NCBI GenBank assembly: GCA_014377395.1
Contig: JACMPS010000489.1
Span: forward strand, 1-13,754
Direction: 5' to 3'
From: Chthonomonadaceae bacterium
Lineage (GTDB): Bacteria; Armatimonadota; Chthonomonadetes; Chthonomonadales; Chthonomonadaceae
DNA length: 13,754 bases
A program made the translations under genes and the position numbers. Of this stretch, positions 1 to 6,774 are shown in pieces; position 1 is the stretch's first letter, and every line of letters begins with the position of its first letter. Below the pieces are notes generated by a model. It was not told where the DNA came from. It made no database searches and saw only the letters and a list, made by a program, of their open reading frames with translations.

Positions 1-112
1 AGGAATAAATTCCGCGCTCGGAGGCGTGCCGCCCGCGCCCAATCACAAACTCCTGCTCAATGATTCGCAGGACTTCCTTCGGACACCTCATTTGTAGTTC
101 TCCGAATTTCCG
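1..112. repeat. Dispersed intergenic repeat (REP/MITE-like), copy 1
   Basis: Non-coding block at the window edge with three parts. Positions 2-13 read GGAATAAATTCC. Positions 11-34 match 10045-10068 at 21 of 24 bases. Positions 39-77, on the reverse strand, match 3960-3998 at 37 of 39 bases. The GGACACC block at 81-87 is shared with 10087-10093. The sharing of parts between three intergenic sites is seen directly. That this is a mobilised REP-like family is inference, since no transposase is present in the window. Confidence 0.6.
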
Positions 113-139
113 CTCAAATGTTCTACAGAGTTAGACTAC

Positions 140-154
140 TAGCGTAGCGGGTGG
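140..154. repeat. Short dispersed repeat TAGCGTAGCGGGTGG, copy 1
   Basis: The 15-mer at 140-154 is identical to 5300-5314 and matches 13696-13710 with two changes. It lies 30 bp past the stop codon of the minus-strand transporter fusion. The 5300 copy lies 15 bp past the mgtE stop, so two of three copies sit just after gene 3' ends. Here the longer CTCTGTGCCTCTGTG part seen with the other two copies is missing. Confidence 0.55.
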
Positions 155-183
155 TTAGATGACGTTTGCATCCGCATGAACAC

Positions 184-2652
184 TTACCGTTTCACTCCCA
201 CCTGACGTAGTACAAGGAAGGCAAGGATCACCGTTTCGCGCACGGGTTCGGGAGGGACTTCCTGCAAAAGCCGAAGTGCAACAAAAGGCGACTCAAGTGG
301 CGCAAGTGACCCCGCAAGACGCACGGATGCCGCATATTCACGTTCGATAAAGGCACTGAGGACATTGCCGAGTGATTCGGAAACGGCGTCGCTTTTGCCC
401 CGTTGCATCTCGCGCACAAGCGCGGAGATGTCTCCGTCTCCGGCAAAAGGTTCTTTGGAAAGCAACAGATAAGCCGTTTCACCCTGCCCGATCAACACCC
501 CTAACGAGTGAGCGACCTGAACACGAGCGAGCGGCGACTCCAGTGAAGACAAACTGCGATAAAGGGGCAAAAGGGCTTCCGTCGCTTTCAGGTCAGTGAG
601 TGCTTCGGCAAGAGCAACGGCAAGAGCGGAGTCACCAAGGGCTTCCGGCAGGATTGCCATAAGATCAGAGATGAACGCGGGGTCTCCGGTCTCTCCCAAT
701 CCTCGAATACAGGCACGTTTTAGAGGGGGCGAGGGCGTGTTCTTCAACAGTTGAAGGAAAGTCGGAGCGGCAATCGTAGCGTCGAGAGCCGTGATCGCCT
801 CCACTAAAGCCGTCTTGAATTCGGGCGTTGAGAGCGGCGAATCCTCCAAAAGCGAGTTCTGCAAAAGAGTCAGCAATGGGCTTGCCGCAAGAGGATTTCC
901 CATGCGACCCAGCGAAACCACCACCGCACGGCGGTCAAGAAGAGAATGGTCTTTATCGTAAGCGAGGGTGAGCAAATGGGGTAACGCTCTTACGTCTTTC
1001 AGTTGTGCAAGCGAGTAAGCCGCCTCCGGCACAATCCCCGAAGCCGGATCACGAATTACCTCAAGAAGTGCCTCCACCGAAGATTTGTCCCCGATTTGCC
1101 CTAACGCCCGCGCCGCCTCACTTCGCACCGCAGAAGAGGGATCGTGCAACGCCCATTCCAGCTCTCCGGTGGCAAGGCGCGTTTTGCTTTCCGCCAGAAA
1201 CTCGGTTGCCCGTAATCGCTCTAGTTCCCCACCGCCCCGTTGAAGGCGGCGCAAATTCACCCAGGTGCGCGGACGAGCGTTTCGGAGTTCCTGCAAAACG
1301 GTACGCGCCGAAGCCGATTCGCCGTCCCTTATCTTCCGCAAAAAGAACAGCCCTGCAAACCTCAACAAAGCCGCCACAAGAAAGGTAATCCTGTAGTTGT
1401 CCAGCGTAAATCGGTAAATGTGGAAGGTACTGTTCTCAAAGGCTTTCATCGTGGCTCCACCGAGAAGAGGCGCAAGACCGCCCGTCAAGCCTGTAACCGC
1501 CGCCATTGTCGCGGCATAAATCGGAGTTTTTTCCGGGGGAGCGGAACGGATCAGCAGATTGAACTGAGTCAGTCCGACACCCGCCCAGAAAATACCGCTT
1601 TGCACGTTGATCAGTTGAAGCAGGAAAAGAGCGAGTGCGGGCTTTGTCGGAGAAGTTAATGCCCAGTAAATCGGGATCGGAACCACCCCGACGGCTCCAA
1701 TCGCGAGCAAAGGCTTGTTCCCAAACCGGTCTGCAAGACCTCCCCACAACGGCATCGTGAGCAGACTCATGATTGCCGTGACCGTCGAGAAAATTTGCAG
1801 AGACGTGTAATCGAGCCGCAGTCTCTGGAGGGCGTAGACATTGAAAAAGGGCATCGCAAAAAACTGACCCATTCCGAAAACCACGCTGAACCCCATAAGC
1901 CGCACGAAATTTTTGTCCTCGAACGGTGTACGGTAATACTCCCATGCCCCCCGCCAGCCCGTCGGTCTTGAGGTTTGAGAGTGAGTCAGAGGCGGCTCCG
2001 GTTGCTTCCCCAGAAAATAAAAGGCGACCCAACCCCCGATGACCCCGACACCGAACAAGACGGCGAAACCAACCGCCCCCTGATTTCGTCCTTTGAGCAT
2101 CAAGTCAAGAAACCACGCCGCAGGTAAGCCGACTGCCATACCAACAAATCCCATGATCATGTTGCGTCGTCCGAAGTAACGTCCCCGGTGATCGGCGGGA
2201 ACCAGATCGCTCATCCAAGCCATGTAAGCGGGTGTGGGAATGTTGAGGCAGAGATGAGAAAGGGCGTAAAGCGGCAGGAAGAGCGCAAGGGACGTTTCTT
2301 TCGAGAAGAAAAACGGCAACAACAAAATCGGTAGCCAGAGTGTGCGCCCGACAACGGAAAACAGGGCGATAAAGGGTTTTCGTTGGGGCAGGCGATCCGA
2401 GAAAAACGAGGAGACAACCTGAATCAATCCGGCAAAGGTAGGGATTGCCGTCAGCAAACCAATCAAGAAAGGGCTGGCTCCAAGCCATAAAGCAAATCCG
2501 GTCAGAAAAATGTTCGTTGTCAGCGAAGACCAGATCGTGGAACTGCACCCCTCCCGAATCGCAACCTGTAGCCCACGCAACACCTCCAGTCGGTTAAGCG
2601 GACGAGGTGCGGAACGGGTTTCGGACACGGAGACGGCGGGGATTTCATTCAT
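184..2652 (-). CDS. MFS transporter fused to a C-terminal HEAT-repeat domain
   Basis: An 822-residue inner-membrane protein in two parts. Residues 25-440 form a major facilitator fold with about 12 hydrophobic segments. The loop motif appears in both halves as SDRLPQRKP (85-93) and GGLADRFGNKP (304-314). Residues 480-820 are cytosolic alpha-helical HEAT/PBS-lyase-like repeats, for example HDPSSAVRSEAARALGQIGD and, near 640-660, RACIRGLGETGDP. A normal MFS carrier is about 400-450 residues, so the tail nearly doubles it. The substrate cannot be told from sequence. HEAT arrays usually bind proteins, so the tail may regulate or scaffold the carrier (inference). The start is the ATG at 2652. It has no Shine-Dalgarno but a -10-like TATACT lies 7 nt upstream, so the mRNA may be leaderless. 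It is monocistronic in this window and transcribed away from the small gene at 2994. Confidence 0.92.
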   Translation of the reverse strand: MNEIPAVSVSETRSAPRPLNRLEVLRGLQVAIREGCSSTIWSSLTTNIFLTGFALWLGASPFLIGLLTAIPTFAGLIQVVSSFFSDRLPQRKPFIALFSVVGRTLWLPILLLPFFFSKETSLALFLPLYALSHLCLNIPTPAYMAWMSDLVPADHRGRYFGRRNMIMGFVGMAVGLPAAWFLDLMLKGRNQGAVGFAVLFGVGVIGGWVAFYFLGKQPEPPLTHSQTSRPTGWRGAWEYYRTPFEDKNFVRLMGFSVVFGMGQFFAMPFFNVYALQRLRLDYTSLQIFSTVTAIMSLLTMPLWGGLADRFGNKPLLAIGAVGVVPIPIYWALTSPTKPALALFLLQLINVQSGIFWAGVGLTQFNLLIRSAPPEKTPIYAATMAAVTGLTGGLAPLLGGATMKAFENSTFHIYRFTLDNYRITFLVAALLRFAGLFFLRKIRDGESASARTVLQELRNARPRTWVNLRRLQRGGGELERLRATEFLAESKTRLATGELEWALHDPSSAVRSEAARALGQIGDKSSVEALLEVIRDPASGIVPEAAYSLAQLKDVRALPHLLTLAYDKDHSLLDRRAVVVSLGRMGNPLAASPLLTLLQNSLLEDSPLSTPEFKTALVEAITALDATIAAPTFLQLLKNTPSPPLKRACIRGLGETGDPAFISDLMAILPEALGDSALAVALAEALTDLKATEALLPLYRSLSSLESPLARVQVAHSLGVLIGQGETAYLLLSKEPFAGDGDISALVREMQRGKSDAVSESLGNVLSAFIEREYAASVRLAGSLAPLESPFVALRLLQEVPPEPVRETVILAFLVLRQVGVKR

Positions 2653-2659
2653 GGAGAGA

Positions 2660-2665
2660 AGTATA
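2660..2665 (-). promoter_or_regulatory. Candidate -10 box TATACT of the MFS-HEAT gene (leaderless)
   Basis: TATACT ends 7 nt before the ATG, so transcription would start at or within one base of the start codon. It is preceded by GAGCGGG, and the same GAGCGGGTA block precedes the -10-like box of the hydroxylase gene. No acceptable -35 is seen at 16-19 bp spacing. There is no Shine-Dalgarno before this ATG, although other genes here have good ones. A leaderless mRNA is inference. Confidence 0.4.
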
Positions 2666-2730
2666 CCCGCTCTTACAAAAGAGAATCAGGGTGTGAGTGT
2701 GAGACGAAAACGAGGGCAAAACACGAGCAA

Positions 2731-2746
2731 TGTGATGCAATTCACA
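2731..2746. promoter_or_regulatory. CRP/FNR-family-like operator TGTGATGCAATTCACA
   Basis: This is a perfect match to TGTGA-N6-TCACA, the core of the cAMP receptor protein consensus of enterobacteria. Its centre is about 87 bp upstream of the transporter ATG, in the range used by upstream activators. It could also act on the plus-strand gene, but it is about 250 bp away from that one. The sequence match is seen; the identity of the regulator is not, and the binding specificity of this organism's CRP-family proteins is unknown. Confidence 0.4.
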
Positions 2747-2993
2747 GCGAAAAAACCGAAGAAGCGGTACTTTCTCTCTGTGAGAAGAGTTAACGTCAAA
2801 AAAATCTTTGGAAAATCTCTGATATTGAGAGAACATTTATGATCTTTCCGTAGTCTAAGGGTATGTACTTATCTATCTATTCGTGTGGGTTGCTATTGAA
2901 AAGTGTGGAATAAAAGGGTTAGCACTCGGATTCGAGAAGACTATCATCCGTCCCACTTCGTGAAATCGGAACGTCGTATAAAGGGGTAACACC

Positions 2994-3221
2994 GTGAGAG
3001 AATCACTACAAACGGAGCGCCTCACCCTCACTCGTGAGGAAGCGCTGGGCTTGTTGGATATCGCTCTGCTCAGCCCCGACGAACTGACCTCAGAACAGCG
3101 CAGTGCTGTGGTTAAACTCAGTGACTACTGTCGTCAGTGTTATCGGGACGACGCAGGCGAGGCAGAGGGCGAACGGAATGCAAGAGGCTTAGCCGCTTCT
3201 AATGCCGTCTACGCCGCTTAA
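2994..3221 (+). CDS. Small orphan protein, 75 residues
   Basis: I do not recognise a family. The protein is soluble, with no membrane segment or signal peptide. It is mostly helical and charged: a Leu-rich stretch near 15-26 (EEALGLLDIALL), a possible helix-turn at SPDELTSEQRSAVVKL, a cysteine pair CRQC around residues 46-49, and an acidic then Ala-rich tail. The start is GTG with AAGGGG eight bases upstream. Support as a real gene comes from the start context and from a very strong terminator 33 bp after the stop, with no other gene in between. It stands alone between the divergent transporter and the next plus-strand gene. Confidence 0.6.
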   Translation: MRESLQTERLTLTREEALGLLDIALLSPDELTSEQRSAVVKLSDYCRQCYRDDAGEAEGERNARGLAASNAVYAA

Positions 3222-3253
3222 ACTTTGCACTTCTATCCACCTATGTCAGATCA

Positions 3254-3299
3254 AAGAAGGGCGTTCTTTTCAATTGAAAAGAACGCCCTTCTTCTTTTT
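3254..3299 (+). terminator. Rho-independent terminator with a 40-bp perfect palindrome
   Basis: Positions 3254-3273 are an exact reverse complement of 3274-3293, giving a 20-bp stem with a minimal AATT loop, followed by CTTTTT. The stem contains GGGCG near its base. It lies 33 bp after the stop of the 75-residue gene, which it would end. A poly-A stretch is lacking on the other side, so it works best on the plus strand. Confidence 0.85.
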
Positions 3300-3465
3300 A
3301 ATTTCCGTCTTGTTTTTCTTCCCCTGCCTCAAAGAAGACAATCTTCACCTAAACACTTTTTGTAAGAGGAACAAGACAAAATCGGCAGGAACGCACCCAC
3401 TTCCGTATGCGTCTTTTGCTTCTCTAATCATCGTTTAGGCAAATACGGGAAAAAAGGAATTAAAA

Positions 3466-3828
3466 ATGGAACAGAAAGAAACTTATCAAGAATTTCACAG
3501 TGTTGCGGATACCAAAACTCACATCAAAGCTTGGACAGACAAAAGCAATGACGACCTGCGAGGTCATGCTTCTCTCGGAGACGACGCGAAAACTCCTTCC
3601 GGGCGACATCACGCCGAGCGCGTACTGGAGCTTCTGGAGAAAAAAGAAACCGAGTGGAACAATGAGGATTATATCTTTGCGGCGCGTGTCGTCAACTACG
3701 CGAAGCGTTCGGCAGGAATCTCAAAGGAACACGGACATAACGCAAATTCGGAAGTGGGAGACTCTAAAATGACAAAAAACGAGATCGCCCGCCGCAACTG
3801 GGGCTTACCTTCAACACCGAGTGATTAG
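3466..3828 (+). CDS. Small DUF3140-like protein, 120 residues
   Basis: A hydrophilic, soluble protein with no signal peptide or membrane segment. The order of motifs recalls DUF3140: a Gly-Arg-His region (SGRHHAERVLELLEKKE, 45-61), then NNEDYIFAARVVNYAKR (65-81), and a C-terminal NEIARRNWGLP (104-114) like the RWxxSLxNWG end of that family. I am recalling this pattern from memory, so the family call is tentative. DUF3140 proteins are small bacterial proteins, some annotated as DNA-binding, with no established role that I know. The start is ATG at 3466 with AAGGAA 6 nt upstream. It follows the terminator of the preceding gene, so it needs its own promoter, which I could not define. Confidence 0.65.
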   Translation: MEQKETYQEFHSVADTKTHIKAWTDKSNDDLRGHASLGDDAKTPSGRHHAERVLELLEKKETEWNNEDYIFAARVVNYAKRSAGISKEHGHNANSEVGDSKMTKNEIARRNWGLPSTPSD

Positions 3829-3959
3829 CCATTTTCTGAGGAAACTCAACTGCCTTAGATCAGGTGAAGAGTTCTAATTCTTCTCCTTCACAAATCTCAG
3901 TTCATAAGATTCCAGCAAGAGCAAGGTTGCATCCACTCCCCTCTTTTCCGAGGAACGAG

Positions 3960-4038
3960 GGAAGTCCTGCGAACCGTTGAGCAGGAGTTTGTGATTGGAT
4001 GTACCTGCAGACCGTTGAGCAGGAGTTTGTGATTGGAT
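3960..4038. repeat. Tandem pair of 35-bp copies of a dispersed repeat
   Basis: Units 3966-4000 and 4004-4038 agree at 33 of 35 bases and repeat with a 38-bp period. The shared core is TTGAGCAGGAGTTTGTGATT. The first copy, extended to 3960-3998, matches the reverse strand of 39-77 at 37 of 39 bases. So one short family occurs three times in the window, twice in tandem and once inverted about 3.9 kb away. It is non-coding here. Its origin is unknown. Confidence 0.8.
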
Positions 4039-4086
4039 ACGGAAGAGGGGGGGCAGAAGCCGTGACGAACTCTAACTCCCTCCTGA

Positions 4087-4110
4087 CCTCCCCCTCGCAT
4101 CAGGGGGAGG
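4087..4110. terminator. GC-rich hairpin between convergent genes
   Basis: A 9-bp perfect stem (CCTCCCCCT with AGGGGGAGG) around a 6-nt loop. It lies about 57 nt past the hydroxylase stop on that gene's strand. Neither side has a T run, so it may be a processing or pausing structure or part of a repeat rather than a true intrinsic terminator. Confidence 0.35.
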
Positions 4111-4144
4111 AACAAGAGCAATACGCTCATTCCACTAAATTTTG

Positions 4145-4168
4145 AGGGAAGGGACGCAACACTTCCCT
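4145..4168 (-). terminator. Candidate stem-loop at the end of the hydroxylase gene
   Basis: AGGGAAG (4145-4151) pairs with CTTCCCT (4162-4168), a 7-bp stem with a 10-nt loop that overlaps the stop codon. On the minus strand it is followed by CAAAATTTAG, a poor T tract, so termination here is only possible. Confidence 0.3.
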
Positions 4169-5093
4169 ACTCGTTGCCCCGTCCTAAAAATTTATCAATC
4201 TCTTCGGGATTCGTCGTGGGTTCCCCGGTTGCGACGTTGTTCAGGCGTCCCTCACGCATCCAGATTTCCAGCATTTCGACTTTCTCGAACAGAGACGAAA
4301 ACGACTCCACCACAAAAATCAGCGGTTGGTAATGGTCTATGTCGAAACCTTGATTAACTACCCAATCGAGCTGAAGCGGAACCCTTTGCGCGTCCGGCGA
4401 AAGCACAGCGTACTCGATTTCGCCGTAGGAGGAGAGCAAGCCGGAACCATAAACCTTCAGTTCGTCTTCGGTTTGCATTAGCCCAAATTCAATGGTGTAC
4501 CAGAAAAATCGTGCCATTGCCCGCATCATTGAGGCAAATCGGGCGCGTCGTAAAGTGGGGTCTTCGATGTCACGGCAGACTTCGGCGGCGGTGTCGGCAC
4601 ATTGCCCGAATCGAACGAGGGTGTCTGCAAATTGCAAATCGGTGTGCATCGGGACGTGTCCGGCGATGTCGTGAAAAATGTCCGGCTCCGGCAGGTAATC
4701 GAGGCTTTCTTCGGCACGAATCGTGATTGTCGTGGGAAAGTCACGTTTGCCGAGGCTCTGAAAAAAGAGAAACACAGGAATATACCCACTGACGCCTTTC
4801 GCCACAAATTGAGTACGCGGTTGTAGAAACGCATTGATTTCATCAAGGCGCGGTACACGGTCAGAGGGAATACTCAGGCTTTCTACGCCTTCCAGAAATC
4901 GGGGGTGTGCAAAACGTTCCCACTGCGGACGCATCCGCTCATATAAGCCACGCCACGCCCGATGATTGCCCTCCGAATAAAGGTCGTAGGGTTGTTCGAT
5001 ATAAAGTTGTCCCTGAAGTCGGGCGTTTTCGATAAAAGGGGCTTGCGTCGTTGTCAAGCCGGGTGCAAAGGTGGGTTCGGGCGTCGTCTTCAT
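4167..5093 (-). CDS. phhA: Phenylalanine 4-monooxygenase (biopterin-dependent aromatic amino acid hydroxylase)
   Basis: Converts phenylalanine to tyrosine with O2 and a reduced pterin, in the cytoplasm. At 308 residues it is a catalytic domain only, as usual for bacterial members, without the N-terminal ACT domain of animal enzymes. The iron ligands are clear: H141 and H146 in EPDIFHDIAGHVP, and E202 in FFWYTIEFGL. Other hallmarks are RTQF (93-96, usually RTGF) and the YGSGLLSSYGE block (215-225). The enzyme needs pterin-4a-carbinolamine dehydratase (phhB/PCD) to recycle its cofactor; none lies in this window. It is a single gene. Its ATG has no Shine-Dalgarno but a -10-like box 9 nt upstream. 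The split within the hydroxylase family (Phe, Tyr or Trp as substrate) is not proven by sequence, but Phe is by far the most common in bacteria. Confidence 0.93.
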   Translation of the reverse strand: MKTTPEPTFAPGLTTTQAPFIENARLQGQLYIEQPYDLYSEGNHRAWRGLYERMRPQWERFAHPRFLEGVESLSIPSDRVPRLDEINAFLQPRTQFVAKGVSGYIPVFLFFQSLGKRDFPTTITIRAEESLDYLPEPDIFHDIAGHVPMHTDLQFADTLVRFGQCADTAAEVCRDIEDPTLRRARFASMMRAMARFFWYTIEFGLMQTEDELKVYGSGLLSSYGEIEYAVLSPDAQRVPLQLDWVVNQGFDIDHYQPLIFVVESFSSLFEKVEMLEIWMREGRLNNVATGEPTTNPEEIDKFLGRGNE

Positions 5094-5102
5094 AATGGGA
5101 TT

Positions 5103-5108
5103 ATTGTA
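5103..5108 (-). promoter_or_regulatory. Candidate -10 box TACAAT of the hydroxylase gene (leaderless)
   Basis: TACAAT ends 9 nt before the ATG, giving an expected 5' leader of 0-3 nt. It is preceded by GGAGCGGG, the same context as the box before the MFS-HEAT gene. A weak -35-like CTGACT sits 15 bp upstream. No Shine-Dalgarno is present. Leaderless expression is inference. Confidence 0.4.
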
Positions 5109-5138
5109 CCCGCTCCGCCAGAGAGTCAGGAAGTAGGC

Positions 5139-5314
5139 GATAGGGATTAGGAAATACGCAGGAAAGTATTGAGTGTTAAGGATTAAGTGTTGAGTTAAAG
5201 ATTTTTCTCTTCTTTTCTTCGCATTTTAATCCCTACCATCGGTGTTAATCTGTGGACAAAATCTTCTCTTTATTTTCTTCTCTGTGCCTCTGTGCTCTCT
5301 AGCGTAGCGGGTGG
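5139..5314. repeat. Composite intergenic repeat, copy 1
   Basis: Several modules recur in the same order at 13425-13710. GATAGGGATTAGG is at 5139-5151 and 13425-13437. A stretch starting GTGTTAATCT is at 5242 and 13631. Then come TCTCTGTGCCTCTGTG and TAGCGTAGCGGGTGG (5300-5314; 13696-13710 with two changes). The CTCTGTGCCTCTGTG type is a widely scattered non-coding repeat in many bacterial genomes. It ends 15 bp from the mgtE stop. ORFs running through it are spurious. Confidence 0.7.
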
Positions 5315-5329
5315 CAGATAACGTATTCT

Positions 5330-6733
5330 TCAGCGCAACCACTGAAGCAAGACGGATGCCAGACTTAAAAAGATACTGATGCCGATCACGTCTTGAAATG
5401 CCGTCTCGAAGGGACCCGCCGTCAATGCCGGATCGAACCCGGCTCGCTTTGACAGCAAAGGCACGACGGTTCCCACGATTCCGGCGATATTGACAGAAAG
5501 AAACATCCCCAGAAAAACCGTCAACCCGAACGCCCAGTGGCGATCCCATATCGCTCCGATGATGCCGAGAACGAGTGCACACGCGGCTCCAAGAATAAGT
5601 GTTGTGGTGAGTTGCCGTACGACTGCATATTTCCAGTGCGCGAGTTGCACATGACCTGTAGAAAGTCCGCGAATGATGATCGCCGCCGACTGCAATCCCG
5701 TATTTCCACTGATCGCAGAAATGACAGGCATAAAGGAAGCGAGCAAAATAAATTTAGTGATTGTGGTATCGTAGTGCTTGATGACAAGGCTGGCGAGCAG
5801 TTCGATACCGAGCGTCGTCATAATCCAGGGAAGTCGTAGTTTTGCCACCTGCACGGGAGATTTGTTCTCCAGTTCCTCCGCGTCAGAACCCGTTAAATGG
5901 GCAATATCTTCGTTCGCTTCTTCCTGAATGACATCAATAATGTCGTCCGCCGTAATCACACCAATCAGTTTGCCCTGCGGCTCGTGACCTACAACGGCAA
6001 GAGCCGTCAGATCATATCGGGCAAAGATACTCGCGACGCGCTCCTGATCACAGTCGGGCGTGATCGTCACCGTTTCCCTGTCCATGATGTCACGAATAAG
6101 CGTTGTCGGCTCTGCGCGAAGCAGGCTCCGCAAGTCTACCACGCCCTGCAAAATACCCTGTGCATCCACTACATAGACGAAAAAGATATGTTCCGCGTCC
6201 TGCTTTTCACGAAATCGTACTAGGGCTTCCGCCTGTGTCGCTGTGTCCTGCACATCTACGTAGCCCAGCGACATAATGCCCCCGGCGGTGTCTTTGGGAT
6301 AACCGAGCAGGTTTCGGATGTCTTGTGCGGTGTCCACATCGGTGAGCGTCAATACCTGTTCGGCTTGCTCCTGGGACAACCCACCCACGACATCGGCTCC
6401 CTCATCCGAAGGAAGTTCCTCAAGAATATCGGCAAGACGATCTGCGCTGATCACTTTGACCAGTCGTGCCTCGGTGATCGGGTCTACCTCATCGAGCAAC
6501 ACGGCGGCCTCTTCTACATCAAGAGCGCGAAACACGGTTTCGTCTTCTTCATCGGAAAGGTAAAACATCGCATCCGCGAGATCGGCGGGGTGGTGTCCGC
6601 TAAGGAGAAGGCGAAGCTCAGTTGCCCTTTCCGGCACGAGATTAGGGCGAAGCTTGTTTGCCAACCCTATTGCGTCTTCGCGCACGGTCATAATTCTGCG
6701 CCGTTCAACGAACTTTTCCTTCACGTCACTCAT
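5330..6733 (-). CDS. mgtE: MgtE-family magnesium channel/transporter
   Basis: A 467-residue inner-membrane Mg2+ channel of full family length. Residues 35-140 form the acidic helical MgtE N domain. Residues 145-270 hold two CBS domains, which bind Mg2+ in the cytosol and gate the pore. A connecting helix follows (275-300), then five membrane helices (about 305-465). Family signatures are SGNTGLQSAAIIIRGLSTG (342-360) and GFDPALTAGPFETAFQDVIG (432-451). D448 matches the pore aspartate known to bind Mg2+ in Thermus MgtE. The start at 6733 has AGGAGA 9 nt upstream. It is the last gene of an operon with an Nramp-type transporter and a porin, 41 nt after the porin stop. Confidence 0.95.
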   Translation of the reverse strand: MSDVKEKFVERRRIMTVREDAIGLANKLRPNLVPERATELRLLLSGHHPADLADAMFYLSDEEDETVFRALDVEEAAVLLDEVDPITEARLVKVISADRLADILEELPSDEGADVVGGLSQEQAEQVLTLTDVDTAQDIRNLLGYPKDTAGGIMSLGYVDVQDTATQAEALVRFREKQDAEHIFFVYVVDAQGILQGVVDLRSLLRAEPTTLIRDIMDRETVTITPDCDQERVASIFARYDLTALAVVGHEPQGKLIGVITADDIIDVIQEEANEDIAHLTGSDAEELENKSPVQVAKLRLPWIMTTLGIELLASLVIKHYDTTITKFILLASFMPVISAISGNTGLQSAAIIIRGLSTGHVQLAHWKYAVVRQLTTTLILGAACALVLGIIGAIWDRHWAFGLTVFLGMFLSVNIAGIVGTVVPLLSKRAGFDPALTAGPFETAFQDVIGISIFLSLASVLLQWLR

Positions 6734-6774
6734 CCTTATTTCTCTCCTGAATTTAGTAGTTTTTTGTTGAAATT

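Larger units (their letters stand above)
2653..2993. other. Divergent intergenic region, 341 bp
   Basis: This spacer separates the minus-strand transporter fusion from the plus-strand 75-residue gene. It holds a -10-like box for the transporter (2660-2665) and a CRP/FNR-type palindrome (2731-2746). The small plus-strand gene has a purine-rich Shine-Dalgarno (AAGGGG, 2980-2985). I found no convincing -35/-10 pair for that gene; TATAAA at 2977-2982 overlaps the Shine-Dalgarno and lacks a -35. The ORFs crossing this spacer look like chance frames. Confidence 0.5.
3829..4166. other. Convergent intergenic region rich in repeats, 338 bp
   Basis: Here the plus-strand 120-residue gene and the minus-strand hydroxylase end facing each other. 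A weak bulged stem (GTGAAGAG with CTCCTTCAC, about 3864-3892) without a T run could end the first gene. The rest holds a tandem copy of a dispersed repeat (3960-4038), a GC-rich hairpin (4087-4110) and a stem-loop at the end of the hydroxylase gene (4145-4168). I see no gene in it. Confidence 0.5.

Noticed and set aside
1436..2032. Open frame of 198 codons on the minus strand
   Set aside because: Lies wholly inside the MFS-HEAT gene in another frame; Arg/Ser/Gly-rich and without domain features, so a shadow.
3960..4038. CRISPR array
   Set aside because: Only two units with a 3-bp gap instead of unique 30-40 bp spacers, and no cas genes in the window.
5226..5582. 118-codon frame ending in a REHRGTEK-type tail
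   Set aside because: Overlaps mgtE in another frame and its tail is a translation of the composite repeat, a common source of false ORFs.
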